Shown here in pieces: positions 41,292 through 47,241 of a DNA stretch of 47,241 bases. The stretch is from Streptomyces sennicomposti. Lineage in GTDB: Bacteria > Actinomycetota > Actinomycetes > Streptomycetales > Streptomycetaceae. Within the stretch, counting starts at the first letter, position 1; every line of letters begins with the position of its first letter. The translations under genes were made by a program, and so were the position numbers. The notes beneath the pieces are model-generated. The model was not told where the DNA came from. It ran no database searches and saw only the letters and a program-made list of their open reading frames with translations. The stretch spans positions 1-47,241 of the forward strand of contig NZ_JAIOAB010000060.1 in NCBI RefSeq assembly GCF_019890635.1, read 5' to 3'.

Positions 41292-41693
41292 ATGGACACA
41301 CCCGAGAACGACCGCACCGCCACGCAGGCTCAGCAGGCGCTGGACGTCCTCGCCGAGAACGCCGAGGACGCGGCGGCGCTGGACGCGCTCGCGCACAGCG
41401 ACGTACTGATCCCGGTGCCCGACGACGTGAGCGACGAGGACGCCACCAACCCGGCGTCGGTGGCCCTGCCCGTCCTGGAGCAGCCCGGCGGAGTGCCGGT
41501 GGTGCCCGTGTTCACCTCGGAACTGGAGATGTCGGAACTGCTGCCCTTCGTCTCCCGCTACCGGCTGGTGCCCCTGGGCGCCCTGGCCTCCCAGTGGCCG
41601 GCCGAGGACCTGTCGCTGACCATAGACGCCAGCTCCCCGCACGGCCTGACCCTCACCTCGGAGGGGGTACGCACCCTGCTGGCCCGGCCGTAG
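41292..41693 (+). CDS. SseB-family protein
   Basis: 133 residues. The segment DVLIPVPDDV ... SVALPVLEQPGGVPVVPVFTSELEM ... YRLVPLGALASQWPAEDLSLTIDASSPHGLTLTSEGVRTLL is the SseB N-terminal domain pattern. Streptomyces carry several such small proteins, with no known biochemical activity; the family name comes from an enhanced-serine-sensitivity gene. The first 30 residues are acidic. Start ATG at 41292, spaced 154 bp from the phosphatase gene. Confidence 0.82.
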   Translation: MDTPENDRTATQAQQALDVLAENAEDAAALDALAHSDVLIPVPDDVSDEDATNPASVALPVLEQPGGVPVVPVFTSELEMSELLPFVSRYRLVPLGALASQWPAEDLSLTIDASSPHGLTLTSEGVRTLLARP

Positions 41694-41744
41694 GAGGGCA
41701 GGGGTCAGGACAGCCGCAGAGGACGGCAGGGGGCAAGGCGGCGG

Positions 41745-41767
41745 CGCGCATCCGCGCGGGGTGCGCG
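41745..41767. terminator. Short hairpin between convergent SseB and MarR genes
   Basis: CGCGCATCC (41745-41753) pairs with GGGTGCGCG (41759-41767) with one T-G wobble and a 5-nt loop. Confidence 0.4.
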
Positions 41768-41783
41768 TGAGGCCCCGCCCCGC

Positions 41784-41825
41784 CGTCAGCCGCCGAGCGG
41801 CCCCGCCCCCCGTCAGCCGCCGAGC
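41784..41825. repeat. Duplicated 3' tail of the MarR gene
   Basis: CGTCAGCCGCCGAGC occurs at 41784-41798 and again at 41811-41825 (period 27). The second copy is the real end of the MarR gene with its stop; the first, beyond the gene, duplicates stop and last codons. Confidence 0.65.
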
Positions 41826-42202
41826 ATGCGCGCCAGCACCTCGCGCTGGAGCGGAAGCACCTCGGCGTGCAGGTCACGGCCGCGGCGGGTGAGGGAGACC
41901 CACACCCCGCGCCGGTCCTCCGCGCACACCGTCCGCTCGACCAGCCCGTCCTTCTCCAGCCGGCCGATGAGCCGGGACAGCGCGCTCTGGCTGAGGTGCA
42001 CCCGGCCGGCGATGTTCTGCACCCGGCACACGTCGCCGTCGGCGGGCGACTCGGACGCCAGGATGTCCAGCACCTCGAAGTCGCTCGCCCCCAGGCCGTA
42101 GGGGTGCAGGACGCGGTCGATCTCGCACATCGTCCGGGCGTGCACGGCCAGGATCTCCCGCCACTGTTCCCCGAGCCGGGCGCCGGCCGCGTTCACTCCC
42201 AT
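41813..42202 (-). CDS. MarR-family transcriptional regulator
   Basis: 129 residues. The winged helix reads GRVHLSQSALSRLIGRLEKDGLVER (recognition helix near 68-86) and the wing VCAEDRRGVWVSLTRRGRDLHAEVLP. Start chosen at the ATG at 42202; the SD is weak. MarR proteins bind palindromes as dimers and are released by phenolic or oxidant ligands. The divergent winged-helix gene at 42355 is a possible target; no candidate operator was clear in the 152-bp gap. Confidence 0.9.
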   Translation of the reverse strand: MGVNAAGARLGEQWREILAVHARTMCEIDRVLHPYGLGASDFEVLDILASESPADGDVCRVQNIAGRVHLSQSALSRLIGRLEKDGLVERTVCAEDRRGVWVSLTRRGRDLHAEVLPLQREVLARMLGG

Positions 42203-42354
42203 GCCCGCATGGTAATGCGGCACGAGCACCGCGACGGCGGCCCCGGGCGTCCGGTACCGGACAAGGGCCGCCGACTCCCGGACACGGCGGGCCGGTCCGC
42301 GCCAGAGTAGGGGGCGACGCGACGGAGCGGCCACGACGACAGCGGGGGGCGCAG

Positions 42355-42645
42355 ATGCCGAGGACTCCTGCCGAACGGACGCGCACAGCCATCCTGGCCT
42401 GGCTGGGCGAACCGGCCGCACACGCCGCCCGGAGCCGGTGGTGTACCGCCCGGGGCGAGCACGGCGCGACCGCGCGGGCCGTCGCCGCCGGGCTCGGCAT
42501 CCCCGTCCGGGCCGCGAAGACGCACCTCGCGCTGCTCGTGGACCTCGGTCTGCTGCGCACCCGGCGCGTGTGCCACCGGACGTACTACCGGCGCGACGAG
42601 TTCCGCATCGCCGAGGTGGCCCGGCTGTTCGAGAAGGGCTGGTGA
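42355..42645 (+). CDS. Small winged-helix DNA-binding protein
   Basis: 96 residues. It is an ArsR/GntR-sized winged helix: GATARAVAAGLGIPVRAAKTHLALLVDLGLLRTRRV is a helix-turn-helix followed by a wing with CHRTYYRRDEFRIAEVARLFEKGW. No ligand or metal domain is present, and the two Cys residues (WCTARG, RVCHRT) are too far apart for a plain ArsR metal site. Its role is probably transcriptional; target unknown. Confidence 0.8.
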   Translation: MPRTPAERTRTAILAWLGEPAAHAARSRWCTARGEHGATARAVAAGLGIPVRAAKTHLALLVDLGLLRTRRVCHRTYYRRDEFRIAEVARLFEKGW

Positions 42646-42902
42646 GCGGCCGGCGGGCGCCCCGTCCCCCGCCACGGTGGGCGGTCCGCCTCGCTCCGGC
42701 ACCGGTGCGCCCCGTCCGCCTTCTCCCCGGGCGCCCGCACCGCGGCGCCCGGGACGGTATCGGACGTGCGTTCCCGCCGTCACCCCCGTTCAGGCGTACG
42801 CCGGTCCCAGGTAACCGGAATTTCACCTCCACGCAGTAAGAGTGACTGCGACGCAAGCGTGTCTGCGCCACTGTCGACCCACCATCCCCAGAACTGGATC
42901 CC

Positions 42903-43739
42903 ATGAGCGCCATCTCCGTCGGTCAGGCCGTCGTCCTCGGAGTCGTCGAGGGGGTGACCGAGTTCCTTCCCGTGTCCTCCACCGGCCATCTCAAGATCGC
43001 CGAGGGGCTCATGGACATCCCCGTCGACGACAGTTCCGTCGTCGGGTTCTCCGCCGTCATCCAGGTCGGCGCCATCGCCGCCGTACTCGTGTACTTCTTC
43101 AAGGACATCGTGCGGATCGTCTCCGCCTGGTTCCGCGGGCTGACCAACCGCGAGGAGCGCTACCACCACGACTACAAGTTCGCCTGGTGGGTCATCTACG
43201 CCACCATCCCGATCGTCCTCGTCGGCCTGGCCGCCAAGCCCCTGATCGACGGGCCGCTCGGCTCGCTGTGGGTGGTCGCCGGCTCGCTCATCGTCGGCAG
43301 CGGCGTGATGTGGTGCGCGGACCAGATGGGCCGGCACAAGCGCGGTGAGGACGACACCTCCTTCAAGGACGCGATGCTGGTCGGCGCCTCGCAGATCCTC
43401 GCGCTGCTCTTCCCCGGCTTCTCCCGCTCCGGCGCCACCATGTCCACCGCGCTCATCCTCGACCTGGACCGCGTCGCCGCCACCCGGCTGTCGTTCTTCC
43501 TCGGCATTCCGGCCCTGACCGGCGCCGGCATCTACGAACTGAAGGACGCCCTCGGCGCGGGCGTGGGCGCCGCCCCGCTCGTCGTCGGCACCGTCGTCTC
43601 CTTCCTGGTGGCCTACGCGTCCATCGCCTGGCTGCTGAAGTTCGTCGCCAAGCACTCCTTCAACGCCTTCGTCCTCTACCGGATCGCCGTCGGCGCCCTC
43701 CTCTTCGGGCTGCTGGGCACGGGCGTGCTCGACGCCTGA
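42903..43739 (+). CDS. uppP: Undecaprenyl-diphosphatase (BacA type)
   Basis: A 278-residue, roughly eight-helix membrane protein. Both signature loops are present: the (E/Q)EXXE-type VVEGVTEFLPVSSTGHL near residue 13-30 and FPGFSRSGATMSTAL near 173-187. It dephosphorylates undecaprenyl diphosphate to recycle the lipid carrier of peptidoglycan and wall-polymer synthesis, and extra copies confer bacitracin tolerance. The 250 bp upstream hold an inverted repeat CGCAGT-N7-ACTGCG (42832-42850) and the AT-richer GGTAACCGGAATTTCACC. A strong terminator follows. Confidence 0.95.
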   Translation: MSAISVGQAVVLGVVEGVTEFLPVSSTGHLKIAEGLMDIPVDDSSVVGFSAVIQVGAIAAVLVYFFKDIVRIVSAWFRGLTNREERYHHDYKFAWWVIYATIPIVLVGLAAKPLIDGPLGSLWVVAGSLIVGSGVMWCADQMGRHKRGEDDTSFKDAMLVGASQILALLFPGFSRSGATMSTALILDLDRVAATRLSFFLGIPALTGAGIYELKDALGAGVGAAPLVVGTVVSFLVAYASIAWLLKFVAKHSFNAFVLYRIAVGALLFGLLGTGVLDA

Positions 43740-43764
43740 GCGGCCGTACCGCCGCCGCGTCCCC

Positions 43765-43805
43765 GCCGTGGGGGCGGACCGCCGACGCCGGTCCGCCCCC
43801 ACGGC
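43765..43805. terminator. Perfect 17-bp terminator after uppP
   Basis: GCCGTGGGGGCGGACCG (43765-43781) is exactly complementary to 43789-43805 with a 7-nt loop, 25 bp after the uppP stop. Confidence 0.85.
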
Positions 43806-43828
43806 CGTTCTCCGTCCTGCGGCCCCGC

Positions 43829-43858
43829 TTGACAGGATTCCTCCGCACCCCGCACGAT
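43829..43858 (+). promoter_or_regulatory. Promoter of the FadR/GntR gene (leaderless)
   Basis: TTGACA (43829-43834, perfect -35) and CACGAT (43853-43858, -10 with A2 and T6) are 18 bp apart. The predicted +1 falls on the GTG start at 43865, and no ribosome-binding site precedes it, so the mRNA is probably leaderless. Confidence 0.6.
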
Positions 43859-43864
43859 CGCTCC

Positions 43865-44590
43865 GTGAACCTGTCAGACAGCCAGACAGGTGCGGTGGCA
43901 CCCCGACGCGTCAGCGCCATGGAGGCGGTGCTCACCCACCTGCGCGGCGCCATCGAGCGCGGCGAGTACGCCATCGGCGACAAGCTTCCCTCCGAGGCGG
44001 AGCTGTGCCGCTCCCTGGAGGTCTCGCGGCCCGTCCTGCGCGAGGCGCTGCGCGCCCTGCAGACCATGGGCCTGACCGTCTCCAGGACCGGCAAGGGCAC
44101 CTTCGTCGTGGCCGGCGCCGTGGAGGACCCCACCTTCGGGGACTACGTGGCCAGCGACCTGATGGAAGTACGCCGGCACATCGAGATCCCGGTCGCCGGG
44201 TACGCCGCGCTGCGCCGCACCCCCGAGGACCTGGACCACCTGGCCCACCTGCTGGAACGGATGGAGCGGGAGACCGACACGACCTCCTGGGTCGCGCTGG
44301 ACACCCTGTTCCACCTCGCCGTCGCCCAGGCCGCCCGCAACCCGGTCTTCCGCCGGGTCATCGAGGAGATCCGCGACGCCCTGGCCCGCCAGTCGGCCTT
44401 CCTCACCGAACTCGGCGACCGGCGCGAGCAGTCCAACCGCGAGCACCGGGCCCTCGTCGAGGCGCTGACCGACGGCAGCGAACACGACGCCGTCCAGGCC
44501 ATGACCCACCACCTCGACCGGGTCGAGAGCACCCTCACCGCCATCGTGCGCCCCGCACCCCGCCCCGACCCGGACCGACCAGGGGCGTAA
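43865..44590 (+). CDS. FadR-subfamily GntR transcriptional regulator
   Basis: 241 residues from the GTG at 43865. The N-terminal GntR winged helix is LPSEAELCRSLEVSRPVLREALRALQ followed by the GKGTFV wing; the C-terminal FCD helical domain (about 100-230) carries the metal-type residues in DTLFHLAVAQAA and the NREHRALVEAL helix. The FCD domain binds small organic acids. The gene overlaps its own operator-like repeats and precedes the asparaginase gene by 134 bp, so control of amide or amino-acid use is possible but unproven. Confidence 0.9.
   Translation: MNLSDSQTGAVAPRRVSAMEAVLTHLRGAIERGEYAIGDKLPSEAELCRSLEVSRPVLREALRALQTMGLTVSRTGKGTFVVAGAVEDPTFGDYVASDLMEVRRHIEIPVAGYAALRRTPEDLDHLAHLLERMERETDTTSWVALDTLFHLAVAQAARNPVFRRVIEEIRDALARQSAFLTELGDRREQSNREHRALVEALTDGSEHDAVQAMTHHLDRVESTLTAIVRPAPRPDPDRPGA
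43869..43891. promoter_or_regulatory. Operator-like inverted repeat over the FadR-type gene start
   Basis: ACCTGTC (43869-43875) and GACAGGT (43885-43891) are inverted, and CTGTCAGACAG (43871-43881) is itself a perfect palindrome of the xGTxxxACx kind bound by FadR-type regulators. The position over the predicted +1 and start codon fits autorepression. Confidence 0.6.
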
Positions 44591-44724
44591 GCCGCACCCG
44601 GCACACCCCCGCGCCCCGCGGCCCGGTACGCCACCCGCGGCCGGACCGCCCGCACCTCCACCAAGGCCCCCGCGCACACCCCGCGCGAGCACCGTCCACC
44701 CACTCACCAGTGACGCAGGCAGCC

Positions 44725-45744
44725 ATGCAGACCACTTCCCCCGCCGCGGCGCCCCCCGTCCGCGAGCCCCGCCACGCACCCGTCGCCCGCCTCATACGCG
44801 GCGGCGTCGTCGAAGGCGTCCACCACGGCTCCGTCGTCGTCCTCGACGCCGACGGCACGACCCGCTTCCGGCTCGGCGACACCGAGGCCGCCTTCTATCC
44901 GCGCTCGGCGCTCAAGCCCGTCCAGGCCGTCGCCATGGTCCGGGCCGGGCTGCCGCTGGAGGGCGAGCTGCTCTCGCTCGCCGCCGCCAGCCACTCCGGC
45001 GAGGAGCACCACCTCGCCGGAACGCGGCGCATCCTCGAACTGGCCGGGCTGACCGAGGGCGACCTGCGCAACGTCCCCGACCTGCCGTTCGACCCGACCG
45101 TGCGGGACACCTGGGTGCGCGCGGGCCGCCTGCCCTCCCGGCTCGCCCAGAACTGCTCCGGCAAGCACGCGGCCATGCTCTACACCTGCCGGCTCAACGG
45201 CTGGTCCCTGGACGACTACCTCGACCCCGCGCACCCGTTGCAGCGGGCCGTCGCCGAGACCGTCGAGGACCTCACCGGGCAGCGCGTGGCCCGGGTGACC
45301 GTCGACGGCTGCGGCGCGCCCCTGTTCGCCGTGTCCCTGCACGGCCTCGCCCGCGCCGCCGCCCGCATCACCACCGCCGCGCCCGGCACCCCCGAGGCGC
45401 GGGTCGCCGACGCCATGCGCGAGCACGCCGAGACGGCCTCCGGCTCCGGCCGCGACGTGGCCGCGCTGATGCGGGCCGTGCCCGGACTGCTGGCCAAGGA
45501 CGGTTTCGAGGGCGTCGAGGTCGCCGCGCTGCCGGACGGCCGGGCCGTCGCGGTGAAGATCTCCGACGGCGCGAACCGGGCGCGCATCCCGGTCGCCGCC
45601 GCGGCCCTCGCCCTGGCCGGCGTCGATCCGGCCCGGCTCACCGAGTTCGCCGGCGAGCCGCTCCTCGGCGGCGGCGAACCGGTCGGCTGCGTCCGCCCGG
45701 TCGAGGAGCTGAGCCTCGAGACGCTGCCTTCGGCCTGCGCGTGA
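44725..45744 (+). CDS. L-asparaginase II family protein
   Basis: 339 residues of the type found in Rhizobium etli and actinobacteria (PF06089), unrelated to the E. coli enzyme. Family segments: RGGVVEGVHHGSVVVLD, YPRSALKPVQAVAMVRAG, LAAASHSGEEHH, NCSGKHAAMLYTC and TVDGCGAPLFAVSL. It hydrolyses asparagine to aspartate and ammonia; the SxxK pair in SALKPVQ resembles beta-lactamase-like catalytic sites. Start chosen at ATG 44725; an in-frame GTG at 44710 is possible and neither has a good SD. The glutaminase gene lies 517 bp downstream, so the two amide hydrolases are neighbours. Confidence 0.9.
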   Translation: MQTTSPAAAPPVREPRHAPVARLIRGGVVEGVHHGSVVVLDADGTTRFRLGDTEAAFYPRSALKPVQAVAMVRAGLPLEGELLSLAAASHSGEEHHLAGTRRILELAGLTEGDLRNVPDLPFDPTVRDTWVRAGRLPSRLAQNCSGKHAAMLYTCRLNGWSLDDYLDPAHPLQRAVAETVEDLTGQRVARVTVDGCGAPLFAVSLHGLARAAARITTAAPGTPEARVADAMREHAETASGSGRDVAALMRAVPGLLAKDGFEGVEVAALPDGRAVAVKISDGANRARIPVAAAALALAGVDPARLTEFAGEPLLGGGEPVGCVRPVEELSLETLPSACA

Positions 45745-46261
45745 CCGCGCGCCGCGCGTGACCTCGGGGCGCCCTTGACTCCGGGTGCACCTGCCTCCGG
45801 CCTGGGTCTGCCTCCGGCCTGGGCCTGCCCCCCCAGTCCTGTGCCTGCCTCCGACCTGCGCCTGCCTCCGGTCTGCGCCTGCCCCCGCCCTGCGCTTGCC
45901 CCCAGGCCCTGCGTCTGAGCGCGGGCCGGGGGCGTCCGCCTGCCCGGCGGGGCCGTCGGGAACGACGGCTCACCCCTCCCGGCCCGCCGGCCCACCGGCT
46001 CGCCCTCTCCTGGCCTGTCGGCCACCGGCCCGTCCACCGGCCGCCGGCCCACCGGCCCGTCGTCTCCCGGCCCGCAGGCCACCGGCCCGTCCTCTCCCGG
46101 CCCACGGGCCACCGGCCCACCGGCTCGCCCCCTCCCGGCCCGCAGGCCGCTGGCCCACCGGCCGTCCTCTCCCGGCCCGCCGGCCTACGGGTTCGCCCCC
46201 TTCCGCCCCAGCGGCCCACCGGCCCGCCCGCCTCAGTCGTCCCCCGGGCACAATGAGGATC
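45745..46261. repeat. 517-bp non-coding gap with two minisatellites
   Basis: From about 45790 to 45915 a 17-20 bp unit, CTGCCTCCGGCCTGGGC-like, is repeated about seven times. From about 45970 to 46235 a unit near 30 bp, like CTCGCCCTCCCGGCCCGCAGGCCACCGG, is repeated about seven times with changes in copy length. No start or family similarity supports a gene; the plus frame reads as Pro/Ala/Arg repeats that run into the glutaminase. Confidence 0.75.
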
Positions 46262-47185
46262 ATGACGTCCTCCATGGCCTTCCAGCCGGTTCTGGAGCGT
46301 ATCGCCGAGGAGATCGGGCGGACGCCCGGTCGTGGGCGGCCCGCCGACTACATCCCGGCGCTCGCCGCCCGCGACCCGCGCGCCTTCGGCATGGCCGTCG
46401 CGGAGCTGGACGGCACCGTGTACGGGGTGGGCGACTGGCGTGAGCCGTTCTCCGCGCAGTCCATCACCAAGGTCTTCACCCTCGCCCTCGACCTGGCCCG
46501 CGAGGGCGACGAACTGTGGGAGCACGTGGGCCGCGAGCCCTCCGGCAACCCGTTCAACTCCCTGGTGCAACTGGAGTACGAGAACGGCATCCCGCGCAAC
46601 CCGTTCATCAACGCCGGCGCCCTCGTCGTCACCGACCGCCTCCAGACCCGTACCGGCGACGCCGCGGGCGAACTGCTGCGGCTGCTGCGCGCCGAGAGCG
46701 GCAATCCGGAGCTGGACTTCGACCTGGCGGTCGCCGCCTCGGAGACCGCGCACGGCGACCGCAACGCCGCCCTCGGCCACTTCATGGCCTCCTACGGCAA
46801 CATCGACAACCCCGTGCCGGTCCTGCTCGACCAGTACTTCCGCCAGTGCTCGATCGCGGCCTCCTGCGCCGACCTCGCCCTGGCCGCCACCGTCCTGGCC
46901 CGGCACGGCGTCCGCGCCGACGGCACCCGGCTGCTGACCCGCAGCCAGGCCAAGCAGGTCAACGCCGTCATGCTGACCTGCGGCACCTACGACGCGGCGG
47001 GCGACTTCGCCTACCGGGTGGGGCTGCCGGGCAAGAGCGGCGTGGGCGGCGGCATCATCGCCGTCGTGCCGGGGCGGTGCGCGCTGTGCGTCTGGAGCCC
47101 CGGCCTGGACGAGCGGGGCAACTCCGTCGCCGGAGTGGCGGCCCTGGACCGCTTCACCACCCTCACCGGACTGTCGGTGTTCTGA
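46262..47185 (+). CDS. glsA: Glutaminase (serine beta-lactamase-like type)
   Basis: 307 residues from the ATG at 46262 (MTSSMAFQPVLERIAEEIG). The catalytic SxxK is in FSAQSITKVFTLAL near 63-66; further family motifs are REPSGNPFNSLVQLE, RNPFINAGALV, DRNAALGHFMASYGN, LTCGTYDAAGDFAYRVGLPGKSGVGGGI. It hydrolyses glutamine to glutamate and ammonia in the cytoplasm. An in-frame ATG at 46253 is also possible; neither has a well-spaced SD. Long in-frame sequence upstream is the repeat region and is not part of the protein. Length matches the family. Confidence 0.95.
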   Translation: MTSSMAFQPVLERIAEEIGRTPGRGRPADYIPALAARDPRAFGMAVAELDGTVYGVGDWREPFSAQSITKVFTLALDLAREGDELWEHVGREPSGNPFNSLVQLEYENGIPRNPFINAGALVVTDRLQTRTGDAAGELLRLLRAESGNPELDFDLAVAASETAHGDRNAALGHFMASYGNIDNPVPVLLDQYFRQCSIAASCADLALAATVLARHGVRADGTRLLTRSQAKQVNAVMLTCGTYDAAGDFAYRVGLPGKSGVGGGIIAVVPGRCALCVWSPGLDERGNSVAGVAALDRFTTLTGLSVF

Positions 47186-47241
47186 CCCCTCGGCGGGGAA
47201 CGGGCGGTCAGCTACGGCCGAACCGCGGGTTCCTGCGCCGC

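Noticed and set aside
45785..46261. N-terminal extension of the glutaminase
   Set aside because: The frame is open but encodes Pro/Ala/Arg repeats produced by the minisatellites; glutaminases of this family begin near FQPVLERI.

Overview
The window is about 47 kb of very GC-rich DNA. GTG and TTG starts, short intergenic gaps, and the gene families present (FxsA/FxsB RiPP genes, Pls-like polymer synthetase, TIGR03943 permease partner, many small stress regulators) all point to a Streptomyces chromosome or a close relative. I see no rRNA, tRNA, CRISPR array, transposase, integrase or replication origin. The window opens inside an FxsT-type gene and ends just after a glutaminase gene.

Region 1 (1-12.5 kb) is an Fxs-type radical-SAM RiPP locus fused to conflict-type genes. 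One arm on the minus strand holds a short precursor (3443-3652) and a large pseudo-MinD/TIR-like/NB-ARC/TPR protein. The divergent plus arm holds an FxsB radical SAM/SPASM maturase, a translationally coupled HExxH peptide-modifying enzyme, an alpha/beta hydrolase and a 1,624-residue caspase-like/NTPase/WD40 protein. The precursor has the expected leader but does not end in FxSxx. Peptide modification, putative proteases and STAND-like sensors together suggest an inducible defence or self/non-self system.

Region 2 (12.7-19.1 kb) is stress and carbon metabolism: flavohaemoprotein, cold-shock-domain protein, STAS anti-anti-sigma protein, zinc alcohol dehydrogenase and a GH65 disaccharide phosphorylase.

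Region 3 (19.1-28.2 kb, minus strand) is a compact five-gene operon that I read as a 2,3-diaminopropionate (Dap) peptide or polymer cluster. The order of transcription is a membrane protein with a carrier domain and the six-TM/three-LbH layout of epsilon-poly-lysine synthetase but no adenylation domain; an NRPS (half C domain, A, T, TE); a TauD/SyrP-like dioxygenase; SbnB; SbnA. A 21-bp tandem repeat lies upstream. It looks like a split Pls-type synthetase fed by its own Dap supply.

Region 4 (28.5-47.2 kb) is mixed housekeeping and regulation: aquaglyceroporin, a secreted lamin-tail protein, a second alcohol dehydrogenase, a TIGR01777 epimerase, a two-gene metal-type permease, a thioesterase, two GNAT acetyltransferases, an RsbW-like ATPase, an IclR regulator with glycerol kinase, a membrane PP2C phosphatase, SseB, MarR and winged-helix regulators, UppP, a probably leaderless FadR-type regulator, and asparaginase and glutaminase genes separated by about 500 bp of degenerate minisatellite DNA.

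All calls are from reading the sequence and recalled family motifs; no database search was run.
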